A program made the position numbers and the translations under genes. Of a DNA stretch of 64,000 bases, positions 1-15,000 are shown in pieces (positions within the stretch are counted from its first letter, which is position 1; every line of letters begins with the position of its first letter). The notes beneath the pieces are model-generated. The model saw only the letters and a program-made list of their open reading frames with translations, searched no databases and had not been told where the DNA came from. The stretch is from NCBI GenBank assembly GCA_030549495.1, contig JAUIRK010000959.1, positions 1-64,000 of the forward strand, read 5' to 3'. The stretch comes from Nectonema munidae. Its lineage: Eukaryota > Nematomorpha > Nectonematoida > Nectonematidae.

Positions 1-3000
1 ATCCATCTTTATACTCATTAACCTTACCATTAAAACACAAAATTTTCGGTATTTAAAATACGCTTTAATAAACATTAATGTTACCATTAAAACACATCCA
101 TATTTTAGAACACATCCATGTTTTTTCATATATAAAATACTCAATGTTAACTAGACATTAACCTATACATTAAAACAACTTTTTTCCATAATTTAAATCA
201 TATTTTGAATACGTAGATTAATACTCTATATTATAAAACTTTTTCCTATAATCCTATGTACATCCATGTTAACTCATTTTCTATACTTAACAGTGAAAAT
301 TTTCCTATGTACACGCGTACATTGAATACGTAGATTAATCGTGTACATAAAAACTCATTATTACACAACTTTTCCTATGTTTCCCTATGTACATCCATGT
401 TAACTCAATTTCTATACTTAACAATGAAAATTTTCCTATGTACACGCGTACATTGAATATTAAATTAATGTAATCGGTACATAATACTCATTATTAACAC
501 AAACCTTTCTATGTTTCCTATATACATTCGTACACCAATTGTGGACTAAATTTCTATACTTAACAATAGAAAATTTTCCTATGTACACGCATACATTGAA
601 TATTAGATTAATACTCTATATTATAAAACTTTTTCCCATAATCCTATGGTACATCCATGTTAACTCATTTTCTATACTTATACTAGTGAGAATTTTCCTA
701 TGTACACGCGTAACATTGAATACGTAGATTAATCGTGTACATAAAACTCATTATTACACAACTTTTCTATGTTTCCTATGTACATCCATGTTAACTCAAT
801 TTCTATACTTAACAATGAAAATTTTCCTATGTACACGCTTACATTGAATACGTAGATTAATCGTGGCATAATACTCATTATTACACAACTTTTTCTATGT
901 TTCCTATGTACATCCATGTTAACTCAATTTCTATACTTAACAATGAAAATTTTCCTATGTACACGCATACATTGAATACGTAGATTAATACTCTATATTA
1001 TAAAACTTTTCCTATAATCATATGTACATCCATGTTAACTCAATTTCTATACTTAACAGTGAAAATTTTCCTATGTACACGCGTACATTGAATACGTAGA
1101 TTAATCGTGTACATAAGACTCATTATTACACAACTTTTCTATGTTTCCTATATACATTCGTACACCAATGTTAACTAAATTTCTATACTTAACAATGAAA
1201 ATTTTCCTATGTATACGCATACATTGAATACGTAGATTAATACTCTATATTATAAAACTTTTCCTATAATCCTATGTACATCCATGTTAACTCATTTTCT
1301 ATACTTAACAGTGAAAATTTTCCTATGTACACGCGTACATTGAATACGTAGATTAATCGTGTACATAAACCTCATTATTACACAACTTTTCTATGTTTCC
1401 TATGTACATCCATGTTAACTCAATTTCTATACTTAACAATGAAAATTTTCCTATGTACACGCGTACATTGAATACGTAGATTAATCGTGTACATAATACT
1501 CATTATTACACAACTTTTTCTATGTTTCCTATATACATTCGTACACCAATGTTGACTAAATTTCTATACTTAACAATGAAAATTTTCCTATGTACACGCA
1601 TACATTGAATACGTAGATTAATACTCTATATTATAAAACTTTTCCTATAATCCTATGTACATCCATGTTAACTCATTTTCTATACTTAACAGTGAAAATT
1701 TTTCCTATGTACACGCGTACATTGAATACGTAGATTAATCGTGTACATAAAACTCATTATTACACAACTTTTCTATGTTTCCTATGTACATCTTATCTTT
1801 CTTATAATATTCCTATGTACACGCTACATTGAATACGTAGATTATCTTTAATACTCATTATACAAACTTTCTATGTTTCCTATGTACATCCATGTTAACT
1901 CAATTTCTATACTTAACAATGAAAATTTTCCTATGTACACGCATACATTGAATACGTAGATTAATACTCTATATTATAAAACTTTTCCTATAATCCTATG
2001 TACATCCATGTTAACTCAATTTCTATACTTAACAGTGAAAATTTTCCTATGTACACGCGTACATTGAATACGTAGATTAATCGTGTACATAATACTCATT
2101 ATTACACAACTTTTCTATGTTTCCTATGTACACCCATGTTAACTCAATTTCTATACTTAACAATGAAAATTTTCCTATGTACACGCATACATTGAATACG
2201 TAGATTAATACTCTATATTATAAAGCTTTTCCTATAATCCTATGTACATCCATGTTAACTCATTTTCTATACTTAACAGTGAAAATTTTCCTATGTACAC
2301 GCGTACATTGAATACGTAGATTAATCGTGTACATAAAACTCATTATTACACAACTTTTCTATGTTTCCTATGTACATCCATGTTAACTCAATTTCTATAC
2401 TTAACAATGAAAATTTTCCTATGTACACGCGTACATTGAATACGTAGATTAATCGTGTACATAATACTCATTATTACACAACTTTTCTATGTTTCCTATA
2501 TACATTCGTACACCAATGTTGACTAAATTTCTATACTTAACAATGAAAATTTTCCTATGTACACGCATACATTGAATACGTAGATTAATACTCTATATTA
2601 TAAAACTTTTCCTATAATCCTATGTACATCCATGTTAACTCAATTTCTATACTTAACAATGAAAATTTTCCTATGTACACGCGTACATTGAATACGTAGA
2701 TTAATCGTGTACATAAAACTCATTATTACACAACTTTTCTATGTTTCCTATGTACATCCATGTTAACTCAATTTCTATACTTAACAATGAAAATTTTCCT
2801 ATGTACACGCGTACATTGAATACGTAGATTAATCGTGTACATAATACTCATTATTACACAACTTTTCTATGTTTCCTATGTACATCCATGTTAACTCAAT
2901 TTCTATACTTAACAATGAAAATTTTCCTATGTACACGCATACATTGAATACGTAGATTAATAACTCTATATTATAAAACTTTTCCTATAATCCTATGTAC

Positions 3001-6000
3001 ATCCATGTTAACTCAATTTCTATACTTAACAGTGAAAATTTTCCTATGTACACGCGTACATTGAATACGTAGATTAATCGTGTACATAATACTCATTATT
3101 ACACAACTTTTCTATGTTTCCTATGTACATTGTACACCAATGTTAACTAAATTTCTATACTTAACAATGAAAATTTTCCTATGTACACGCATACATTGAA
3201 TACGTAGATTAATACTCTATATTATAAAACTTTTCCTATAATCCTATGTACATCCATGTTAACTCATTTTCTATACTTAACAGTGAAAATTTTCCTATGT
3301 ACACGCGTACATTGAATACGTAGATTAATCGTGTACATAAAACTCATTATTACACAACTTTTCTATGTTTCCTATGTACATCCATGTTAACTCAATTTCT
3401 ATACTTAACAATGAAAATTTTCCTATGTACACGCGTACATTGAATACGTAGATTAATCGTGTACATAATACTCATTATTACACAACTTTTCTATGTTTCC
3501 TATGTACATCCATGTTAACTCAATTTCTATACTTAACAATGAAAATTTTCCTATGTACACGCATACATTGAATACGTAGATTAATACTCTATATTATAAA
3601 ACTTTTCCTATAATCCTATGTACATCCATGTTAACTCATTTTCTATACTTAACAGTGAAAATTTTCCTATGTACACGCGTACATTGAATACGTAGATTAA
3701 TCGTGTACATAATACTCATTATTACACAACTTTTCTATGTTTCCTATATACATTCGCCAATGTTAACTAAATTTCTATACTTAACAATGAAAATTTTCCT
3801 ATGTACACGCATACATTGAATACGTAGATTAATACTCTATATTATAAAACTTTTCCTATAATCCTATGTACATCCATGTTAACTCATTTTCTATACTTAA
3901 CAGTGAAAATTTTCCTATGTACACGCGTACATTGAATACGTAGATTAATCGTGTACATAAAACTCATTATTACACAACTTTTCTATGTTTCCTATGTACA
4001 TCCATGTTAACTCAATTTCTATACTTAACAATGAAAATTTTCCTATGTACACGCGTACATTGAATACGTAGATTAATCGTGTACATAATACTCATTATTA
4101 CACAACTTTTCTATGTTTCCTATGTACATGCCAATGTTAACTCAATTTCTATACTTAACAATGAAAATTTTCCTATGTACACGCATACATTGAATACGTA
4201 GATTAATACTCTATATTATAAAACTTTTCCTATAATCCTATGTACATCCATGTTAACTCAATTTCTATACTTAACAATGAAAATTTTCCTATGTACACGC
4301 GTACATTGAATACGTAGATTAATCGTGTACATAAAACTCATTATTACACAACTTTTCTATGTTTCCTATGTACATCCATGTTAACTCAATTTCTATACTT
4401 AACAATGAAAATTTTCCTATGTACACGCATACATTGAATACGTAGATTAATACTCTATATTATAAAACTTTTCCTATAATCCTATGTACATCCATGTTAA
4501 CTCAATTTCTATACTTAACAGTGAAAATTTTCCTATGTACACGCGTACATTGAATATGTAGATTAATCGTGTACATAATACTCATTATTACACAACTTTT
4601 CTATGTTTCCTATGTACATCCATGTTAACTCATTTTCTATACTTAACAGTGAAAATTTTCCTATGTACACGCGTACATTGAATACGTAGATTAATCGTGT
4701 ACATAATACTCATTATTACACAACTTTTCTATGTTTCCTATATACATTCGTACACCAATGTTGACTAAATTTCTATACTTAACAATGAAAATTTTCCTAT
4801 GTACACGCATACATTGAATACGTAGATTAATACTCTATATTATAAAACTTTTCCTATAATCCTATGTACATCCATGTTAACTCATTTTCTATACTTAACA
4901 GTGAAAATTTTCCTATGTACACGCGTACATTGAATACGTAGATTAATCGTGTACATAAAACTCATTATTACACAACTTTTCTATGTTTCCTATGTACATC
5001 GCCCATGTTAACTCAATTTCTATACTTAACAATGAAAATTTTCCTATGTACACGCATACATTGAATACGTAGATTAATACTCTATATTATAAAACTTTTC
5101 CTATAATCCTATGTACATCCATGTTAACTCAATTTCTATACTTAACAGTGAAAATTTTCCTATGTACACGCGTACATTGAATACGTAGATTAATCGTGTA
5201 CATAATACTCATTATTACACAACTTTTCTATGTTTCCTATATACATTCGTACACCAATGTTGACTAAATTTCTATACTTAACAATGAAAATTTTCCTATG
5301 TACACGCATACATTGAATACGTAGATTAATACTCTATATTATAAAACTTTTCCTATAATCCTATGTACATCCATGTTAACTCATTTTCTATACTTAACAG
5401 TGAAAATTTTCCTATGTACACGCGTACATTGAATACGTAGATTAATCGTGTACATAAAACTCATTATTACACAACTTTTCTATGTTTCCTATGTACATCC
5501 ATGTTAACTCAATTTCTATACTTAACAATGAAAATTTTCCTATGTACACGCGTACATTGAATACGTAGATTAATCGTGTACATAAAACTCATTATTACAC
5601 AACTTTTCTATGTTTCCTATGTACATCCATGTTAACTCAATTTCTATACTTAACAATGAAAATTTTCCTATGTACACGCATACATTGAATACGTAGATTA
5701 ATACTCTATATTATAAAACTTTTCCTATAATCCTATGTACATCCATGTTAACTCAATTTCTATACTTAACAATGAAAATTTTCCTATGTACACGCGTACA
5801 TTGAATACGTAGATTAATCGTGTACATAAAACTCATTATTACACAACTTTTCTATGTTTCCTATGTACATCCATGTTAACTCAATTTCTATACTTAACAA
5901 TGAAAATTTTCCTATGTACACGCATACATTGAATACGTAGATTAATACTCTATATTATAAAACTTTTCCTATAATCCTATGTACATCCATGTTAACTCAA

Positions 6001-9000
6001 TTTCTATACTTAACAGTGAAAATTTTCCTATGTACACGCGTACATTGAATACGTAGATTAATCGTGTACATAATACTCATTATTACACAACTTTTCTATG
6101 TTTCCTATGTACATCCATGTTAACTCATTTTCTATACTTAACAGTGAAAATTTTCCTATGTACACGCGTACATTGAATATGTAGATTAATCGTGTACATA
6201 ATACTCATTATTACACAACTTTTCTATGTTTCCTATATACATTCGTACACCAATGTTAACTAAATTTCTATACTTAACAATGAAAATTTTCCTATGTACA
6301 CGCATACATTGAATACGTAGATTAATACTCTATATTATAAAACTTTTCCTATAATCCTATGTACATCCATGTTAACTCATTTTCTATACTTAACAGTGAA
6401 AATTTTCCTATGTACACGCGTACATTGAATACGTAGATTAATCGTGTACATAATACTCATTATTACACAACTTTTCTATGTTTCCTATATACATTGTACA
6501 CCAATGTTAACTAAATTTCTATACTTAACAATGAAAATTTTCCTATGTACACGCATACATTGAATACGTAGATTAATACTCTATATTATAAAACTTTTCC
6601 TATAATCCTATGTACATCCATGTTAACTCATTTTCTATACTTAACAGTGAAAATTTTCCTATGTACACGCGTACATTGAATACGTAGATTAATCGTGTAC
6701 ATAATACTCATTATTACACAACTTTTCTATGTTTCCTATATACATTCGTACACCAATGTTAACTAAATTTCTATACTTAACAATGAAAATTTTCCTATGT
6801 ACACGCATACATTGAATACGTAGATTAATACTCTATATTATAAAACTTTTCCTATAATCCTATGTACATCCATGTTAACTCATTTTCTATACTTAACAGT
6901 GAAAATTTTCCTATGTACACGCGTACATTGAATACGTAGATTAATCGTGTACATAATACTCATTATTACACAACTTTTCTATGTTTCCTATGTACATCCA
7001 TGTTAACTCAATTTCTATACTTAACAATGAAAATTTTCCTATGTACACGCATACATTGAATACGTAGATTAATACTCTATATTATAAAACTTTTCCTATA
7101 ATCCTATGTACATCCATGTTAACTCATTTTCTATACTTAACAGTGAAAATTTTCCTATGTACACGCGTACATTGAATACGTAGATTAATCGTGTACATAA
7201 AACTCATTATTACACAACTTTTCTATGTTTCCTATGTACATCCATGTTAACTCAATTTCTATACTTAACAATGAAAATTTTCCTATGTACACGCGTACAT
7301 TGAATACGTAGATTAATCGTGTACATAATACTCATTATTACACAACTTTTCTATGTTTCCTATGTACATTCGTACACCAATGTTAACTAAATTTCTATAC
7401 TTAACAATGAAAATTTTCCTATGTACACGCATACATTGAATACGTAGATTAATACTCTATATTATAAAACTTTTCCTATAATCCTATGTACATCCATGTT
7501 AACTCATTTTCTATACTTAACAGTGAAAATTTTCCTATGTACACGCGTACATTGAATACGTAGATTAATCGTGTACATAATACTCATTATTACACAACTT
7601 TTCTATGTTTCCTATGTACATCCATGTTAACTCAATTTCTATACTTAACAATGAAAATTTTCCTATGTACACGCGTACATTGAATACGTAGATTAATCGT
7701 GTACATAATACTCATTATTACACAACTTTTCTATGTTTCCTATGTACATTCGTACAACAATGTTAACTAAATTTCTATACTTAACAATGAAAATTTTCCT
7801 ATGTACACGCATACATTGAATACGTAGATTAATACTCTATATTATAAAACTTTTCCTATAATCCTATGTACATCCATGTTAACTCATTTTCTATACTTAA
7901 CAGTGAAAATTTTCCTATGTACACGCGTACATTGAATACGTAGATTAATCGTGTACATAATACTCATTATTACACAACTTTTCTATGTTTCCTATATACA
8001 TTCGTACACCAATGTTAACTAAATTTCTATACTTAACAATGAAAATTTTCCTATGTACACGCATACATTGAATACGTAGATTAATACTCTATATTATAAA
8101 ACTTTTCCTATAATCCTATGTACATCCATGTTAACTCATTTTCTATACTTAACAGTGAAAATTTTCCTATGTACACGCGTACATTGAATACGTAGATTAA
8201 TCGTGTACATAAAACTCATTATTACACAACTTTTCTATGTTTCCTATGTACATCCATGTTAACTCAATTTCTATACTTAACAATGAAAATTTTCCTATGT
8301 ACACGCGTACATTGAATACGTAGATTAATCGTGTACATAATACTCATTATTACACAACTTTTCTATGTTTCCTATGTACATCCATGTTAACTCAATTTCT
8401 ATACTTAACAGTGAAAATTTTCCTATGTACACGCGTACATTGAATACGTAGATTAATCGTGTACATAATACTCATTATTACACAACTTTTCTATGTTTCC
8501 TATGTACATCCATGTTAACTCAATTTCTATACTTAACAATGAAAATTTTCCTATGTACACGCATACATTGAATACGTAGATTAATCGTGTACATAATACT
8601 CATTATTACACAACTTTTCTATGTTTCCTATGTACATCCATGTTAACTCAATTTCTATACTTAACAATGAAAATTTTCCTATGTACACGCGTACATTGAA
8701 TACGTAGATTAATCGTGTACATAATACTCATTATTACACAACTTTTCTATGTTTCCTATGTACATTCGTACACCAATGTTAACTCAATTTCTATACTTAA
8801 CAATGAAAATTTTCCTATGTACACGCATACATTGAATACGTAGATTAATACTCTATATTATAAAACTTTTCCTATAATCCTATGTACATCCATGTTAACT
8901 CATTTTCTATACTTAACAGTGAAAATTTTCCTATGTACACGCGTACATTGAATACGTAGATTAATCGTGTACATAAAACTCATTATTACACAACTTTTCT

Positions 9001-12000
9001 ATGTTTCCTATGTACATCCATGTTAACTCAATTTCTATACTTAACAATGAAAATTTTCCTATGTACACGCGTACATTGAATACGTAGATTAATCGTGTAC
9101 ATAATACTCATTATTACACAACTTTTCTATGTTTCCTATGTACATCCATGTTAACTCAATTTCTATACTTAACAATGAAAATTTTCCTATGTACACGCAT
9201 ACATTGAATACGTAGATTAATACTCTATATTATAAAACTTTTCCTATAATCCTATGTACATCCATGTTAACTCAATTTCTATACTTAACAGTGAAAATTT
9301 TCCTATGTACACGCGTACATTGAATATGTAGATTAATCGTGTACATAATACTCATTATTACACAACTTTTCTATGTTTCCTATATACATTCGTACACCAA
9401 TGTTAACTAAATTTCTATACTTAACAATGAAAATTTTCCTATGTACACGCATACATTGAATACGTAGATTAATACTCTATATTATAAAACTTTTCCTATA
9501 ATCCTATGTACATCCATGTTAACTCATTTTCTATACTTAACAGTGAAAATTTTCCTATGTACACGCGTACATTGAATACGTAGATTAATCGTGTACATAA
9601 AACTCATTATTACACAACTTTTCTATGTTTCCTATGTACACCAATGTTAACTAAATTTCTATACTTAACAATGAAAATTTTCCTATGTACACGCATACAT
9701 TGAATACGTAGATTAATACTCTATATTATAAAACTTTTCCTATAATCCTATGTACATCCATGTTAACTCATTTTCTATACTTAACAGTGAAAATTTTCCT
9801 ATGTACACGCGTACATTGAATACGTAGATTAATCGTGTACATAAAACTCATTATTACACAACTTTTCTATGTTTCCTATGTACATCCATGTTAACTCAAT
9901 TTCTATACTTAACAATGAAAATTTTCCTATGTACACGCGTACATTGAATACGTAGATTAATCGTGTACATAATACTCATTATTACACAACTTTTCTATGT
10001 TTCCTATGTACATTCGTACAACAATGTTAACTAAATTTCTATACTTCCTATAATCCTATGTACATCCATGTTAACTCATTTTCTATACTTAACAGTGAAA
10101 ATTTTCCTATGTACACGCGTACATTGAATACGTAGATTAATCGTGTACATAAAACTCATTATTACACAACTTTTCTATGTTTCCTATGTACATCCATGTT
10201 AACTCAATTTCTATACTTAACAATGAAAATTTTCCTATGTACACGCATACATTGAATACGTAGATTAATACTCTATATTATAAAACTTTTCCTATAATCC
10301 TATGTACATCCATGTTAACTCAATTTCTATACTTAACAGTGAAAATTTTCCTATGTACACGCGTACATTGAATACGTAGATTAATCGTGTACATAAAACT
10401 CATTATTACACAACTTTTCTATGTTTCCTATGTACATCCATGTTAACTCAATTTCTATACTTAACAATGAAAATTTTCCTATGTACACGCATACATTGAA
10501 TACGTAGATTAATACTCTATATTATAAAACTTTTCCTATAATCCTATGTACATCCATGTTAACTCATTTTCTATACTTAACAGTGAAAATTTTCCTATGT
10601 ACACGCGTACATTGAATACGTAGATTAATCGTGTACATAATACTCATTATTACACAACTTTTCTATGTTTCCTATGTACATCCATGTTAACTCATTTTCT
10701 ATACTTAACAGTGAAAATTTTCCTATGTACACGCGTACATTGAATACGTAGATTAATCGTGTACATAATACTCATTATTACACAACTTTTCTATGTTTCC
10801 TATGTACATTCGTACACCAATGTTAACTAAATTTCTATACTTAACAATGAAAATTTTCCTATGTACACGCATACATTGAATACGTAGATTAATACTCTAT
10901 ATTATAAAACTTTTCCTATAATCCTATGTACATCCATGTTAACTCATTTTCTATACTTAACAGTGAAAATTTTCCTATGTACACGCGTACATTGAATACG
11001 TAGATTAATCGTGTACATAATACTCATTATTACACAACTTTTCTATGTTTCCTATATACATTCGTACACCAATGTTAACTAAATTTCTATACTTAACAAT
11101 GAAAATTTTCCTATGTACACGCATACATTGAATACGTAGATTAATACTCTATATTATAAAACTTTTCCTATAATCCTATGTACATCCATGTTAACTCATT
11201 TTCTATACTTAACAGTGAAAATTTTCCTATGTACACGCGTACATTGAATACGTAGATTAATCGTGTACATAATACTCATTATTACACAACTTTTCTATGT
11301 TTCCTATTGTACATCCAATGTTAACTAAATTTCTATACTTAACAATGAAAATTTTCCTATGTACACGCATACATTGAATACGTAGATTAATACTCTATAT
11401 TATAAAACTTTTCCTATAATCCTATGTACATCCATGTTAACTCATTTTCTATACTTAACAGTGAAAATTTTCCTATGTACACGCGTACATTGAATACGTA
11501 GATTAATCGTGTACATAAAACTCATTATTACACAACTTTTCTATGTTTCCTATGTACATCCATGTTAACTCAATTTCTATACTTAACAATGAAAATTTTC
11601 CTATGTACACGCGTACATTGAATACGTAGATTAATCGTGTACATAATACTCATTATTACACAACTTTTCTATGTTTCCTATATACATTCGTACACCAATG
11701 TTAACTAAATTTCTATACTTAACAATGAAAATTTTCCTATGTACACGCATACATTGAATACGTAGATTAATACTCTATATTATAAAACTTTTCCTATAAT
11801 CCTATGTACATCCATGTTAACTCATTTTCTATACTTAACAGTGAAAATTTTCCTATGTACACGCGTACATTGAATACGTAGATTAATCGTGTACATAAAA
11901 CTCATTATTACACAACTTTTCTATGTTTCCTATGTACATCCATGTTAACTCAATTTCTATACTTAACAATGAAAATTTTCCTATGTACACGCGTACATTG

Positions 12001-15000
12001 AATACGTAGATTAATCGTGTACATAATACTCATTATTACACAACTTTTCTATGTTTCCTATGTACATCCATGTTAACTCAATTTCTATACTTAACAATGA
12101 AAATTTTCCTATGTACACGCATACATTGAATACGTAGATTAATACTCTATATTATAAAACTTTTCCTATAATCCTATGTACATCCATGTTAACTCATTTT
12201 CTATACTTAACAGTGAAAATTTTCCTATGTACACGCGTACATTGAATACGTAGATTAATCGTGTACATAATACTCATTATTACACAACTTTTCTATGTTT
12301 CCTATATACATTCGTACAACAATGTTAACTAAATTTCTATACTTCCTATAATCCTATGTACATCCATGTTAACTCATTTTCTATACTTAACAGTGAAAAT
12401 TTTCCTATGTACACGCGTACATTGAATACGTAGATTAATCGTGTACATAATACTCATTATTACACAACTTTTCTATGTTTCCTATGTACATTCGTACAAC
12501 AATGTTAACTCAATTTCTATACTTAACAATGAAAATTTTCCTATGTACACGCATACATTGAATACGTAGATTAATACTCTATATTATAAAACTTTTCCTA
12601 TAATCCTATGTACATCCATGTTAACTCATTTTCTATACTTAACAGTGAAAATTTTCCTATGTACACGCGTACATTGAATACGTAGATTAATCGTGTACAT
12701 AAAACTCATTATTACACAACTTTTCTATGTTTCCTATGTACATCCATGTTAACTCAATTTCTATACTTAACAATGAAAATTTTCCTATGTACACGCGTAC
12801 ATTGAATACGTAGATTAATCGTGTACATAATACTCATTATTACACAACTTTTCTATGTTTCCTATATACATTCGTACAACAATGTTAACTAAATTTCTAT
12901 ACTTCCTATAATCCTATGTACATCCATGTTAACTCATTTTCTATACTTAACAGTGAAAATTTTCCTATGTACACGCGTACATTGAATACGTAGATTAATC
13001 GTGTACATAAAACTCATTATTACACAACTTTTCTATGTTTCCTATGTACATCCATGTTAACTCAATTTCTATACTTAACAATGAAAATTTTCCTATGTAC
13101 ACGCATACATTGAATACGTAGATTAATACTCTATATTATAAAACTTTTCCTATAATCCTATGTACATCCATGTTAACTCAATTTCTATACTTAACAATGA
13201 AAATTTTCCTATGTACACGCGTACATTGAATACGTAGATTAATCGTGTACATAAAACTCATTATTACACAACTTTTCTATGTTTCCTATGTACATCCATG
13301 TTAACTCAATTTCTATACTTAACAATGAAAATTTTCCTATGTACACGCATACATTGAATACGTAGATTAATACTCTATATTATAAAACTTTTCTATGTTT
13401 CCTATGTACATCCATGTTAACTCATTTTCTATACTTAACAGTGAAAATTTTCCTATGTACACGCGTACATTGAATACGTAGATTAATCGTGTACATAAAA
13501 CTCATTATTACACAACTTTTCTATGTTTCCTATGTACATCCATGTTAACTCAATTTCTATACTTAACAATGAAAATTTTCCTATGTACACGCATACATTG
13601 AATACGTAGATTAATACTCTATATTATAAAACTTTTCCTATAATCCTATGTACATCCATGTTAACTCAATTTCTATACTTAACAATGAAAATTTTCCTAT
13701 GTACACGCGTACATTGAATACGTAGATTAATCGTGTACATAAAACTCATTATTACACAACTTTTCTATGTTTCCTATGTATATCCATGTTAACTCATTTT
13801 CTATACTTAACAGTGAAAATTTTCCTATGTACACGCGTACATTGAATACGTAGATTAATCGTGTACATAAAACTCATTATTACACAACTTTTCTATGTTT
13901 CCTATGTACATCCATGTTAACTCAATTTCTATACTTAACAATGAAAATTTTCCTATGTACACGCATACATTGAATACGTAGATTAATACTCTATATTATA
14001 AAACTTTTCCTATAATCCTATGTACATCCATGTTAACTCAATTTCTATACTTAACAATGAAAATTTTCCTATGTACACGCGTACATTGAATACGTAGATT
14101 AATCGTGTACATAAAACTCATTATTACACAACTTTTCTATGTTTCCTATGTACATCCATGTTAACTCAATTTCTATACTTAACAATGAAAATTTTCCTAT
14201 GTACACGCGTACATTGAATACGTAGATTAATGTTACATAATACTCATTATTACAAAACTTTTCCTATGATTCCTATGTACATCCATGTTAACTCAATTTC
14301 TATACTTAACAATGAAAATTTTCCTATGTACACGCGTACATTGAATACGTAGATTAATCGTGTACATAATACTCATTATTACACAACTTTTCTATGTTTC
14401 CTATGTACATCCATGTTAACTCAATTTTCTATACTTAACAATGAAAATTTTCCTATGTACACGCGTACATTGAATACGTAGATTAATCGTGTACATAATA
14501 CTCATTATTACACAACTTTTCTATGTTTCCTATGTACATCCCATGTTAACTCAATTTCTATACTTAACAATGAAAATTTTCCTATGTACACGCATACATT
14601 GAATACGTAGATTAATACTCTATATTATAAAACTTTTCCTATAATCCTATGTACATCCATGTTAACTCATTTTCTATACTTAACAGTGAAAATTTTCCTA
14701 TGTACACGCGTACATTGAATACGTAGATTAATCGTGTACATAATACTCATTATTACACAACTTTTCTATGTTTCCTATGTACATCCATGTTAACTCATTT
14801 TCTATACTTAACAGTGAAAATTTTCCTATGTACACGCGTACATTGAATACGTAGATTAATCGTGTACATAATACTCATTATTACACAACTTTTCTATGTT
14901 TCCTATATACATTCGTACACCAATGTTAACTAAATTTCTATACTTAACAATGAAAATTTTCCTATGTACACGCATACATTGAATACGTAGATTAATACTC

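Noticed and set aside
539-917. Two 62-codon open frames in the left satellite
   Set aside because: They fall wholly within satellite monomers whose small indels happen to remove stops. Homologous monomers elsewhere have none.
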